From Paenibacillus sp. FSL R7-0204 (GTDB lineage Bacteria > Bacillota > Bacilli > Paenibacillales > Paenibacillaceae): a stretch of 64,000 nt of DNA. The number at the start of each line of letters is the position of its first letter. Positions within the stretch are counted from its first letter, which is position 1. Positions 44,363 to 53,223 of this stretch are shown here, piece after piece. The notes beneath the pieces were generated by a model that worked only from the letters and a program-made list of their open reading frames with translations, did not search any database and was not told the DNA's origin. The stretch lies in NCBI RefSeq assembly GCF_038002225.1, contig NZ_JBBOCA010000001.1:3472001-3536000 (forward strand), written 5' to 3'. A program made the position numbers and the translations under genes.

Positions 44363-45814
44363 TTGAGGAGAGAACTTGCTCTACATACAGACAAATACCA
44401 GATTAATATGATGTATGCCCACTGGGTGAACGGTACGCACAAGCGCCGGGCAGTATTCGAAGCCTACTTCCGCAAGCTGCCGTTCGGCAACGGGTTCGCC
44501 GTGTTCGCCGGACTGGAGCGGATTGCCCAGTACATCGCGGAGCTGCGGTTCACGGAAGAGGATATCCGCTACCTGTCGGAGCAGGAGGAGAATTATGCGC
44601 CGGCCTTCCTGGAGGAACTGCTGCAGTTCCATTTCCAGGGCAGCCTCCATTCCATGAAGGAAGGGGCCCTGGTGTTCCCGGATGAGCCGCTGATCCGGGT
44701 CGAAGGCACGATTATGGAGGCGCAACTTGTCGAGACTGCGATCCTGAACTTCATGAACTATCAGACGCTGATCGCTACCAAGGCGTCGCGGATCAAGCAG
44801 GTAGCCCCTAACGACACGCTGCTGGAGTTCGGAACGCGCCGCGCGCAGGAAGCGGATGCCGCAATCTGGGGCGCTCGCGCCGCTTATGTCGGCGGCTTCC
44901 ATGCAACCTCTAACATGCTGGCCGGCAAAAAGTTCGGCATCCCTACGAAGGGCACCCATGCCCATTCCTGGGTGCAGAGCTTCCCGAGCGAGCAGGAGGC
45001 GTTCGATGCTTATGCAAGGGTGATGCCGGACGGCGTGACGCTGCTTGTGGATACGTTCGATACTCTGCGCAGCGGTGTGCCGAATGCGATCAATACAGCG
45101 AAGAAGCTGGAAGCGCAAGGCAAGCGGATGAACGGCATCCGGCTGGACAGCGGTGACTTGGCTTATCTGTCCCGCAAGGCGCGTGAGATGCTGGATGAAG
45201 CCGGGCTGCAGTATGTGAAGATCGTGGCCTCCAATGATCTGGATGAGAACACCATCATGAACTTGAAGTCACAGGGGGCGGCTATTGACACATGGGGGGT
45301 CGGAACCCAACTGATTACCGCTTCGGATCAGCCTTCACTGGGCGGGGTCTACAAGCTGGTTGAGATTGAAGCGCCCAGCGGCGAGATGATCCCTACGATC
45401 AAGATCTCTTCCAATCCCGAGAAGGTATCTACGCCCGGCAAAAAGGAAGTCTACCGCATTATCGGCCAGAACGGCAAGGCGCTGGCTGATTATATCAGCT
45501 TCGCCGATGAGCCGGCGCCCCGCAGTGGAGTGCGGTTGAAGCTGTTCAACCCGCTGCATCCATATATGAAGAAGCATGTGGAGCGCTACGACGCGGTGCG
45601 GATGCTGGAGCCGATTGTGGTGAACGGCTTCCAAGTCTATACCCTGCCGGATTTGGCGGAGATAAGGCGTTATCATCAGGAGCAGCTCGACCTCTTCTGG
45701 CCGGAGTACCTGCGTAAGCTGAACCCGGAAGTCTTCCGCGTGAATCTCAGCGAGCAGCTATGGAACCGCAAGCAGCAGCTGATTGCAGAGCATATGATTA
45801 CGGATGTGGAGTAA
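44363..45814 (+). CDS. pncB: Nicotinate phosphoribosyltransferase
   Basis: A 483-residue type II phosphoribosyltransferase forming nicotinate mononucleotide from nicotinate and PRPP with ATP. Key blocks are LHTDKYQINMMYAHW, LEFGTRRAQEADAAIWGARA, the histidine region GTHAHSWVQSF and IRLDSGDLAYLSRKAR. The start is TTG at 44363, with AGGAGATGAGG just upstream; no ATG lies nearby. It is the last gene of the NAD salvage operon and is followed by a strong terminator. Confidence 0.94.
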   Translation: MRRELALHTDKYQINMMYAHWVNGTHKRRAVFEAYFRKLPFGNGFAVFAGLERIAQYIAELRFTEEDIRYLSEQEENYAPAFLEELLQFHFQGSLHSMKEGALVFPDEPLIRVEGTIMEAQLVETAILNFMNYQTLIATKASRIKQVAPNDTLLEFGTRRAQEADAAIWGARAAYVGGFHATSNMLAGKKFGIPTKGTHAHSWVQSFPSEQEAFDAYARVMPDGVTLLVDTFDTLRSGVPNAINTAKKLEAQGKRMNGIRLDSGDLAYLSRKAREMLDEAGLQYVKIVASNDLDENTIMNLKSQGAAIDTWGVGTQLITASDQPSLGGVYKLVEIEAPSGEMIPTIKISSNPEKVSTPGKKEVYRIIGQNGKALADYISFADEPAPRSGVRLKLFNPLHPYMKKHVERYDAVRMLEPIVVNGFQVYTLPDLAEIRRYHQEQLDLFWPEYLRKLNPEVFRVNLSEQLWNRKQQLIAEHMITDVE

Positions 45815-45848
45815 CCGGACCGTAGTGCAGGAATAGAGATATTGACTT

Positions 45849-45897
45849 AGCCCCTCTCGGCCGGCTGGATTGTCCGCCGGCTGAGAGGGGCTGTTGC
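45849..45897 (+). terminator. Strong terminator hairpin after pncB
   Basis: A 17-bp stem with one G-U pair (45849-45865 with 45876-45892) has a 10-nt loop. The T-tail is weak (GTTGC). The remaining gap to 46198 contains the promoter region described next and nothing else recognised. Confidence 0.8.
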
Positions 45898-46050
45898 TGC
45901 ATCAATAGAGGAAGGCCGCTGGTCAGGCTCCTGTTTGCTATCATAACGGGCACTTCTTACGCAGGACCATATGCTTATTGACATAGAGTCTCTGGAATAA
46001 TATATTAAATATGTTCCAATTTACAATTTTGGTAGAGGAAGATTATTTTT

Positions 46051-46079
46051 TTGAGACAATAGTTTAAGCGCTTTAACTT
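46051..46079 (+). promoter_or_regulatory. Promoter with cre-like operator before the GH8 gene
   Basis: TTGAGA (46051-46056) and TAACTT (46074-46079) are 17 bp apart. TTTAAGCGCTTTAA (46063-46076) lies between and over them and has the central CG and dyad of LacI-family or CcpA operators, so glucose or substrate control is likely. Confidence 0.5.
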
Positions 46080-46197
46080 TTGTCCGGCAGGGAGCATCCG
46101 CAATATCCGGTAAGGAGGTGAGCTTTTCCTACAGCTGTCCGTTTGTGAATACAATAGGTTCTCTTAAGTATCCACCCCAACCACAAGGAGTGAATGG

Positions 46198-47430
46198 ATG
46201 ATGAACAAGCAAGGGAAACGCAAGCTGCACTGGAAAAGTCTGATGCTTCTATGTCTGGCCATATTTATCCTGCCTGCCGGGTCCGCCTTCGCCGCTGTGA
46301 ACAAACCGTTCCCGCAGCACACCACCTATACAAGCGGAACCATTAAACCGAACAATGTCACTCAGAGCGTCATGGATAACGCCGTCAAGACCAAATGGGA
46401 TGCCTGGAAAGGCGCATATCTTAAGCCTGCCGGAACAGGCAAATATTATGTGAAATATAATTCAGCCGGGGAGACGGTCTCTGAAGCACATGGCTATGGC
46501 ATGCTGTTCACCGTGCTGATGGCCGGCTACGACAGTAACGCACAGACCTACTACAACGGACTCTACAATTATTACACAGCACATCCAAGCGCCATCAACC
46601 CCTATCTGATGTCCTGGAAGCAGAACAGCAGCTTTCAGAATATCGAAGGGGAAGACTCCGCAACCGACGGCGATATGGATATTGCCTTCTCGCTGCTGCT
46701 GGCCCACAAGCAATGGGGAAGCAGCGGAACTGTCAACTATTTGCAGACTGCGACGAATATGATTAACGCCATCATGGATAATGAGATTAATCAGACCCAG
46801 TGGACAATCCGTCTCGGGGACTGGGCGAACAGCGGCTCATACAATACGGCTACCCGCCCTTCAGACTTCATGCTCAATCACCTGAAGGCCTTCCAGACCG
46901 CTACCGGGGATGCCCGCTGGCAGAATGTAACGAACAAGACCTACACCTTAATCAACAGCCTCTACACCGGCTACAGCTCAACCACCGGCCTGCTGCCGGA
47001 CTTCGTGGTCTACTCCAGCAATACCTATAAGCCGGCTGCGGCCAATTTCCTGGAGGATGCCAACGACGGCAACTATAACTATAATTCCTGCCGCACCCCG
47101 TGGCGGATCACCACCGATTATCTGCTGACAGGCGATAACCGGGCCTTATCCCAGCTGAATCAGCTGAACAGCTGGATCAAGACCAAAGCAAGCAATACGC
47201 CGGGTAACATCAAGGACGGCTATAAGCTGAACGGAACCACCTTCGGCAGCTATAACAGCGGCGCATTCTATGCCCCCTTCGGCGTAAGCGCAATGACCTC
47301 CTCCGCCAACCAGAGCTGGCTGAACTCCCTCTGGAGCCATACGGCGAACAGCGCAGCAGAGGACTATTATGAAGACAGCCTCAAGCTGTTCTCGATGATT
47401 GTCATGTCAGGCAACTGGTGGGCTTACTAA
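46198..47430 (+). CDS. Secreted glycoside hydrolase family 8 enzyme (endoglucanase or chitosanase type)
   Basis: A 410-residue protein with a signal peptide (residues 1-32, cleavage after SAFA) and a GH8 alpha/alpha barrel. Glu96 in SEAHGYGM is the expected proton donor. Residues 155-173 (ATDGDMDIAFSLLLAHKQW) fit the GH8 signature exactly. Related Bacillus enzymes hydrolyse chitosan, lichenan or carboxymethylcellulose, and sequence alone does not decide. AAGGAG lies 7 nt before the ATG. It is a single-gene unit, the only clearly secreted glycosidase here. Confidence 0.92.
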   Translation: MMNKQGKRKLHWKSLMLLCLAIFILPAGSAFAAVNKPFPQHTTYTSGTIKPNNVTQSVMDNAVKTKWDAWKGAYLKPAGTGKYYVKYNSAGETVSEAHGYGMLFTVLMAGYDSNAQTYYNGLYNYYTAHPSAINPYLMSWKQNSSFQNIEGEDSATDGDMDIAFSLLLAHKQWGSSGTVNYLQTATNMINAIMDNEINQTQWTIRLGDWANSGSYNTATRPSDFMLNHLKAFQTATGDARWQNVTNKTYTLINSLYTGYSSTTGLLPDFVVYSSNTYKPAAANFLEDANDGNYNYNSCRTPWRITTDYLLTGDNRALSQLNQLNSWIKTKASNTPGNIKDGYKLNGTTFGSYNSGAFYAPFGVSAMTSSANQSWLNSLWSHTANSAAEDYYEDSLKLFSMIVMSGNWWAY

Positions 47431-47438
47431 GCGTTCCC

Positions 47439-47479
47439 TGGCAGTTTCCCGGTGTAAACTGGTGAGGCTGCTTTTTTAA
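47439..47479 (+). terminator. Terminator after the GH8 gene
   Basis: CAGTTT pairs with AAACTG and an outer GCAG pairs with CTGC, followed by six T. Confidence 0.65.
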
Positions 47480-47615
47480 TTGATTAGGAAATTATGATTT
47501 ACGTCCGATATGGATAAGTTGTGCATAAAGTTGGTGGTAAGTGTCTTGGAGAATCGGCAGGATGACTATATTCTGGATCAGTAATAGGAATGACTTCGCT
47601 GATTTCACCGAACAG

Positions 47616-47694
47616 CCGAATATGGTCGAAAAACCGACCACATTCGGTGCGGCAGAAGTGTGTGGCCCAGATATGGTCGAAAAACCGACTACAA
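47616..47694. repeat. Two direct repeat units 51 bp apart
   Basis: ATATGGTCGAAAAACCGAC occurs at 47620 and again at 47671, exactly 51 bp later. The first copy is extended by CCGAAT/ATTCGG arms into a 32-bp imperfect palindrome. The units resemble those at 58960-59081, which have the same 51-bp period. Confidence 0.8.
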
Positions 47695-47853
47695 TGGGGA
47701 TGCCGCAAGCATTTTGTTCTGGGATTATGGAGAAGATTATCACTCTAGCAGTACTGGTTATAAATGGCTTGTTTTCTTGAGACGTTTATAGTATGTCTAC
47801 ATCTGTCAGACTTTGTCCCATACGAAGTACTCTAATATGAGCTGAATATTTAA

Positions 47854-47990
47854 TAGGGCTGTCCCAATGGGATAGCCCTCTGTTTTTAAGTGGGATCGAA
47901 GCGAGGACTTGGGTGGACGCTCTAAGGACGGACCGTTGTTCAAATGTACATAAATCAACTCTATCGAATAAAGTTATGTCTGCATAACTT
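47854..47990. other. Two orphan hairpins in a 990-bp gene-free stretch
   Basis: AGGGCT-TCCC pairs with GGGA-AGCCCT at 47854-47879 and is followed by GTTTTT, a terminator shape without a gene in front. AAGTTATG pairs perfectly with CATAACTT at 47971-47990. Nothing recognisable as a gene is seen between 47431 and 48420 apart from these, the terminator and the repeats. The AT-rich part from 48100 to 48300 may be leader or remnant DNA. Confidence 0.5.
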
Positions 47991-48420
47991 GCGGACTAAA
48001 ATCTGCCCACTGTTTTAATGGATCTACTTTATTTACTTTGCCCTACAGTAAACACAGCCCTAATAGGGATGAAGATCATTGACGATGCTGCCGGTACTGT
48101 GCATCGCCCAAAATTTCTGTGATATTTTTAACATCTTAATTTTTAATTTTATTGCTAAATTAAGGATGACATCTCATCCACAGTTTGCTTGGGAAAGTGC
48201 AGAATTACACAGAATCTTCACAATTTGTCGTTTTCATGGAAGTTTTTCTTCTATCGAAATAACACCATGCTGTCGCGTATAAAGGAACCTGCCCAAATCA
48301 ATAAAGAATTGTGATTTCCTGAGCGTGGAAAATGCAAGATATGTCACTTCGCGGCTTGCAAAATCAAGTTACAATCGCTTAAAAAAGTCAAAAGGATGGA
48401 CTAAGAAAGGGGTTATGTCG

Positions 48421-49431
48421 GTGGTACAATTGCCAATAGTAAATGAACTCGGCTTCTTTGAGATTCGTCTGGAATCCATTGGAGGCCTGGGCGCGAACCT
48501 GGCAGGTAAAATGCTGGCGGAAGCAGGAGTGGTCGGCGCAGGGCTGAACGGCGTCAGCTTCTCATCGTACGGTTCGGAGAAGAAGGGGTCTGCGGTTAAG
48601 GCTCACATCCGTTTCTGTGATATGGATACCCATATCCGCGATACTTCGCCGGTCGAGCGTCCGCATGTTGTAGGCGTATTTCACGAAGCACTTGCCAAGA
48701 CCGTTAATGTAACCAGCGGAATTCATGAACACAGCACCGTTCTTGTGAACTCGGCCAAGACGCCGGAAGAACTCAGAGAGCTGCTTAAGATGAAGGCCGG
48801 CACGATTGCAGTGATCGATGCTACCAGCATCGCACTCAAGGAGAAGAACCGCGTCAACATGGCCATGCTGGGGGCGCTGTTCCGGCTCTGCCCGTTCCTC
48901 GATACGGATATTATGAAGGGCGTCATTGAGAAGTCCCTTGGCAAAAAATATCCGCAGGCTGTCCAGTCCGCCATTACAACCTTCGAGCGCGGCTATAATG
49001 AAGTGAAGTTCATGCAGTTCGAGCTGGCTGCCGGCGATAGCATGCCGGAATATGTACGTTCTGATATTTCGGCTCTCGGTTATGAGACTCAGCCGATGGG
49101 CGGAACGATCACGAACCCGGGCAGCAGCTTCCTGAAGAATCTCAGCATCTCCCGTTCCGGTATGCTTCCGGCATTTGAGATCGAGTCCTGTATCAACTGC
49201 GCACAGTGTGACACGGTATGTCCTGACCAATGCTTCGTGTGGGAAGAGCGCCTGGACCGCAAGGGCCGTTCGCAGATGTTCCTGCTCGGTATTGACTACC
49301 AGTACTGTAAAGGCTGCCTGAAATGCATCGGTGCCTGTCCGACCTCGGCATTATCCAGCATGAGGGAGAAGGAAGGCTATGCAGACAGCCATGCCGTGAA
49401 GCATCAGTTCGATCTGGTAACTCCAGTCTAA
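48421..49431 (+). CDS. 2-oxoacid:ferredoxin oxidoreductase, fused gamma and delta (ferredoxin) subunit
   Basis: A 336-residue protein: gamma domain (residues 1-200, starting FEIRLESIGGLGANLAGKML) fused to a ferredoxin domain with two 4Fe-4S motifs (CINCAQCDTVCPDQC and CKGCLKCIGACP, residues 258-310). It shuttles electrons in pyruvate or other 2-oxoacid oxidation to acyl-CoA. The GTG at 48421 is preferred because AAAGGGG lies 8 nt upstream; the ATG at 48415 is only 2 nt from that site. It is followed by its alpha-beta partner after 26 bp. Confidence 0.88.
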   Translation: MVQLPIVNELGFFEIRLESIGGLGANLAGKMLAEAGVVGAGLNGVSFSSYGSEKKGSAVKAHIRFCDMDTHIRDTSPVERPHVVGVFHEALAKTVNVTSGIHEHSTVLVNSAKTPEELRELLKMKAGTIAVIDATSIALKEKNRVNMAMLGALFRLCPFLDTDIMKGVIEKSLGKKYPQAVQSAITTFERGYNEVKFMQFELAAGDSMPEYVRSDISALGYETQPMGGTITNPGSSFLKNLSISRSGMLPAFEIESCINCAQCDTVCPDQCFVWEERLDRKGRSQMFLLGIDYQYCKGCLKCIGACPTSALSSMREKEGYADSHAVKHQFDLVTPV

Positions 49432-49457
49432 AATCCGGAAGAAAGGTGGAATACATT

Positions 49458-51764
49458 GTGGCTATTGATTATGAGAAAGAAGTAGGCTCCGCCAAGGTAG
49501 AACAGAAATTCCTATACGAGTCCGGCAATGAAATGGCGGCCTATGCCGCGCATCAGATTAACTATCATGTCATGGGTTATTTCCCGATCTCCCCATCGAC
49601 TGAGGTGGCCCAGTTCCTTGATACGATGAAGGCCAGCGGCCAGCACGATATTATGCTGGTACCGTCCGACGGCGAGCACAGCTCCGCCGGGATCTGCTAC
49701 GGTGCCTCGACGGCAGGCGGTCGTGTATTTAATGCAACGAGCGCTCAAGGGTACATGTTCATGCTGGAGCAATTGCCTGTACAAGCAGGTACGCGGATGC
49801 CGATGGTCATGAACCTGGTCTGCCGTTCGATCTCGGGACCGCTGAATATTCACGGAGACCACTCGGATCTGTACTTCGCTCTGAACACTGGCTGGCCGAT
49901 CCTGATGTGCCGTGATCCGCAGTCGGTCTATGATATGAACCTGATGGCTCTGAAGCTGGCGGAACACGCCAAGGTACGGCTGCCGGTGATGGTGGCCTCT
50001 GACGGTTACTTCACTTCGCACCAGAAGCGCCGGGTGCAGGCTTTTGCCCACCGTGAGGATGTTCACAAGTTCGTTGGCGAGCAACCGCCTGCAGGCTTCA
50101 CCGATACCCTTGACCGCAATAACCCGGTCACTGTGGGACCTTACATGAATGAACCGGATTACATCAACAACCGCTATCAGCAATCCGTTGCAATGTACAA
50201 TGCGGGTGAAGTCTTTGAAGAAATTGCCCAGGAATTCGCAGAGTTGACCGGACGCCATTATGAGATGATCGAGCAGTACCGGATGGAGGATGCCGATGTC
50301 GCTGTCTTCCTGATGAACTCCGCTTCGGAGATCATTAAGGACGTAGTCGATCAGCTCCGTGAGCAGGGAATCAAGGCAGGAGCGATCTCCCCGAACATGA
50401 TCCGCCCGTTCCCCCAGAAGCAGATTGCTGAAGCACTGAAGAATGTCAAAGCCATTACTGTAGGTGACCGTGCGGATTCGGTCGGCGGACACGGCGGGAA
50501 CATGGTGAACGAGATTAAGGCAGCCCTGTTCACTTATGGCAATACCACGACAAAGGTTATCAGCCGGATCTACGGACTGGGCGGTAAAGATTTCTATGCC
50601 GAAGACGGACACCACTTCTTCCAGCTGGCTATGGATGCCGTTGTTGCGGACCGTGTAGAGATTCCGTTTGATTACTATGGCCACAATCCGGGAGCGCCGG
50701 AGAATGCGCCGAAGCGCCTCTTGAAGCCGATGGATTTCGATAAGCTGAAGACCGGCCTGATCACGGTTACCCAGAACGAAGAGACAGGCAAGCTGAGTGT
50801 CAGAGTTCCGCCGGTACGTTCGCTGATGAAGAAGCCAAGACGTCTGTCTCCAGGGCACGGCGCATGTCCGGGCTGCGGGATTTTCTCCGGACTGGAGCTG
50901 TTCTTCAAAGGGATTGAAGGCGATATCGTTGCGCTCTACCACACCGGCTGTGCGATGGTAACGACTACAGGTTATCCGTATTCCTCTCATAAATCGACGT
51001 TCATCCACAATCTGTTCCAAAATGGTGCGGCTACACTGTCCGGTGTGGTTGAGATGTTCTGGGAACGCAAACGCCGCGGTGAGCTTGACGGGCTGGGGCT
51101 GAAGGAAGACTTCACGTTCGTTATGGTTACCGGCGACGGCGGGATGGACATCGGGATGGGACCTGCAATCGGCGCAGCGCTGCGCGGCCACAAGATGATC
51201 ATCGTGGAATATGATAACGAAGGGTACATGAATACAGGGGCGCAGCAGTCCTATTCGACACCGCTCGGACACCGGACTTCCACCTCAAGCATCGGCAAAA
51301 CCCAGCAGGGCAAGGTGACCCAGCACAAGGATACAGCGCAGATTATGGCGGCTACCAACATTCCTTATGTCTTCACCGGCTGTGAAGCTTATCCGCAGGA
51401 TATGCTGAAGAAGGCGGCAAAAGCCCAGTGGTACGCGCAAAATGAAGGTCTGGTCTACGGCAAGATTCTCATTGCCTGTCCGCTGAACTGGATGAGCGAC
51501 GACAAGGACGGCACAGATATTGTGTCCCTCGCTGTCGAATCCTGCTTCTTCCCGCTCTATGAAGTAGAGCAGGGAATTACCAATATCACCTATAACCCGG
51601 AAGACAAGGACAAGCGGATAGAAGTATCCGCCTGGCTGAAGACGATGGGCAAGACCCGCCATCTGCTGAAGCCGGAGAATGAGCCGGCCCTGCGCAGCTT
51701 CGAGGGTGAAGTACAGCGCCGCTGGAGCCGTCTCAAGGCGAAGCATGAGCATCCAGATTTGTAA
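49458..51764 (+). CDS. 2-oxoacid:ferredoxin oxidoreductase, fused alpha and beta subunit
   Basis: A 768-residue protein. The first half (to about 450) is the alpha pyrimidine-binding domain (YFPISPSTEVAQFLDTM) with the transketolase-C-like region. The second half is the beta TPP domain with CPGCGIFSG, then TGDGGMDIGMGPAIGAA and DNEGYMNTGAQQS (TPP and Mg binding). With the gamma-delta partner it makes a complete PFOR-type enzyme from two polypeptides. The GTG start at 49458 has GGTGG 8 nt upstream. The 2-oxoacid substrate (pyruvate, 2-oxoglutarate or branched) cannot be fixed. Confidence 0.88.
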   Translation: MAIDYEKEVGSAKVEQKFLYESGNEMAAYAAHQINYHVMGYFPISPSTEVAQFLDTMKASGQHDIMLVPSDGEHSSAGICYGASTAGGRVFNATSAQGYMFMLEQLPVQAGTRMPMVMNLVCRSISGPLNIHGDHSDLYFALNTGWPILMCRDPQSVYDMNLMALKLAEHAKVRLPVMVASDGYFTSHQKRRVQAFAHREDVHKFVGEQPPAGFTDTLDRNNPVTVGPYMNEPDYINNRYQQSVAMYNAGEVFEEIAQEFAELTGRHYEMIEQYRMEDADVAVFLMNSASEIIKDVVDQLREQGIKAGAISPNMIRPFPQKQIAEALKNVKAITVGDRADSVGGHGGNMVNEIKAALFTYGNTTTKVISRIYGLGGKDFYAEDGHHFFQLAMDAVVADRVEIPFDYYGHNPGAPENAPKRLLKPMDFDKLKTGLITVTQNEETGKLSVRVPPVRSLMKKPRRLSPGHGACPGCGIFSGLELFFKGIEGDIVALYHTGCAMVTTTGYPYSSHKSTFIHNLFQNGAATLSGVVEMFWERKRRGELDGLGLKEDFTFVMVTGDGGMDIGMGPAIGAALRGHKMIIVEYDNEGYMNTGAQQSYSTPLGHRTSTSSIGKTQQGKVTQHKDTAQIMAATNIPYVFTGCEAYPQDMLKKAAKAQWYAQNEGLVYGKILIACPLNWMSDDKDGTDIVSLAVESCFFPLYEVEQGITNITYNPEDKDKRIEVSAWLKTMGKTRHLLKPENEPALRSFEGEVQRRWSRLKAKHEHPDL

Positions 51765-51827
51765 GGTGTAAGATCTACTGGAGTCTTAGCATTCATTAGC
51801 ATAAGCAGTAGCTAAAGTTAGCACCCG

Positions 51828-51856
51828 CCCGGCAGAGCCACTCTGCCGGGTTATTT
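51828..51856 (+). terminator. Terminator of the oxidoreductase operon
   Basis: A perfect 9-bp stem CCCGGCAGA/TCTGCCGGG with TTATTT tail. The following AT-rich stretch (51870-51915) probably holds the promoter of the next operon. Confidence 0.85.
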
Positions 51857-52014
51857 GCAGCCGCAAATAGCCAGAAAAAACTATTTATTATAATACTTTT
51901 ATAAAGTAATATAGTAACGAGGCAAAAAGACGGTTGAGAGAGTGGTTTCGAGGTCAAGCCGCCACCGCTACAGTTGGGGGTTCAGCCGATAATAGAAGGT
52001 TAAGCGGGGGGAAC

Positions 52015-53223
52015 ATGGCAACAGTATTCTTAATTATTATTTATCTGGCATTCATCAGCCTGGGACTGCCGGATTCGATGCTTGGCGCAGCCTGGCCGAT
52101 AATCCGGCTGGACTTCGGGGCGCCGGTCGAACTGGCCGGACTGCTGTCGATGATAGTCGTCGCCGGGACGATTATCTCAAGCTTGGCCAGCAGTGTGGTG
52201 CTGAAGCGGCTCGGCACGGGAATGGTTACTTTTATCAGCGTAGCGGTAACCGCTCTGGCCCTGCTCGGCTTCTCTTATTCCTCCTCGGTCCTGTGGGTGG
52301 CTCTGCTGGCCTTGCCGCTGGGTCTTGGGGCCGGTTCGATTGATACAGGGTTGAATAATTATGTGGCGACTCATTACAAGGCGCATCATATGAGCTGGCT
52401 GCACTGTTTCTGGGGAGTTGGGGCTATGCTAGGGCCGATCCTGATGTCGCGGTATATTGCGAATGGCGAGTCCTGGAGAACGGGGTTTTTCGCGGTCAGC
52501 ATGATTCAGTTCGCACTGGTCGTGGTACTGTTCTTCAGTCTGCCGATGTGGACAAAGGTAAGCAAACGGGGCGGCCAGCAGCCCGTAGAGATATCTGAGA
52601 AGTTAGATTCCCGGCCTGTGGCCGTTCCCGCTGAGAGTAAGGTGCTGCGGATCAAAGGCGTGAAGCTGGCGATGCTTACCTTCCTGTTCTATTGCGGAGT
52701 GGAAGCTACGGTGGGACTATGGGGCAGCAGTTATCTGGTGAACGTCAAGGAGGTATCCCCGGCTACAGCCGCCGGATGGGTCTCGCTCTATTATGGCGGA
52801 ATCACGGCCGGGCGGCTGATTACCGGCTTCATTACCTTCCGGTTCAGCAACCGTACGCTGATTCGCGGCGGACTGGCGATTTCACTCGCGGGTGCGCTGC
52901 TGCTGGCCTTGCCGCTTCCGGCGGTATATTCACTGGTCGCTTTTATTCTGATTGGCCTCGGATCGGCTCCGATCTTCCCCTGCATGCTGCATGAGACACC
53001 CGCCCGGTTCGGTGCGGAGCATTCGCAGAAGATTATGGGCTATCAGATGGCTTTGGCTTACACCGGCGGTGCGTTTCTGCCTCCACTGTTGGGATGGGCG
53101 GCGGCGCGGAGCACCTTCATGATTCTCCCGCCGGCCATGATTGGGTATATCATAGTGATGATAGTAAGCTCTGAAATCATTAACAGGATGATGAGCAAAC
53201 GACAAGGAGAGGTGAGTCCGTAA
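52015..53223 (+). CDS. MFS transporter
   Basis: A 402-residue protein with twelve predicted membrane spans in two six-helix halves. The loop MTFLFYCGVEATVGLWGSSY-like region (FLFYCGVEATVGLWGSS) and LYYGGITAGRLITGFITFRF resemble the fucose/sugar-permease-like MFS group. A charged cytoplasmic linker lies near residues 180-220. GGGGGGA lies 4 nt before the ATG at 52015; the frame is open to 51934 without a better site. Its stop overlaps the next start (TAATG). The substrate is unknown. Confidence 0.85.
   Translation: MATVFLIIIYLAFISLGLPDSMLGAAWPIIRLDFGAPVELAGLLSMIVVAGTIISSLASSVVLKRLGTGMVTFISVAVTALALLGFSYSSSVLWVALLALPLGLGAGSIDTGLNNYVATHYKAHHMSWLHCFWGVGAMLGPILMSRYIANGESWRTGFFAVSMIQFALVVVLFFSLPMWTKVSKRGGQQPVEISEKLDSRPVAVPAESKVLRIKGVKLAMLTFLFYCGVEATVGLWGSSYLVNVKEVSPATAAGWVSLYYGGITAGRLITGFITFRFSNRTLIRGGLAISLAGALLLALPLPAVYSLVAFILIGLGSAPIFPCMLHETPARFGAEHSQKIMGYQMALAYTGGAFLPPLLGWAAARSTFMILPPAMIGYIIVMIVSSEIINRMMSKRQGEVSP

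Noticed and set aside
47541..47780. A 79-codon open frame containing MVEKPTT twice
   Set aside because: The repeated peptide is simply the translation of the 51-bp-spaced DNA repeat; no ribosome-binding site and no protein-like character outside it.
48079..48282. A 67-codon frame in the AT-rich gap before the oxidoreductase operon
   Set aside because: No ribosome-binding site, biased composition and no recognisable pattern.
48210..48320. TTCACAA and TTGTGA half-sites before the oxidoreductase operon, as Rex or Fnr boxes
   Set aside because: The halves are not arranged as a dyad with the required 4-bp gap, so they are probably chance in AT-rich DNA.
49512..51272. A 586-codon open frame on the minus strand opposite the fused alpha-beta oxidoreductase gene
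   Set aside because: It is a by-product of the codon bias of the sense gene, which has clear domain motifs; the antisense reading shows no motif and no start signal.
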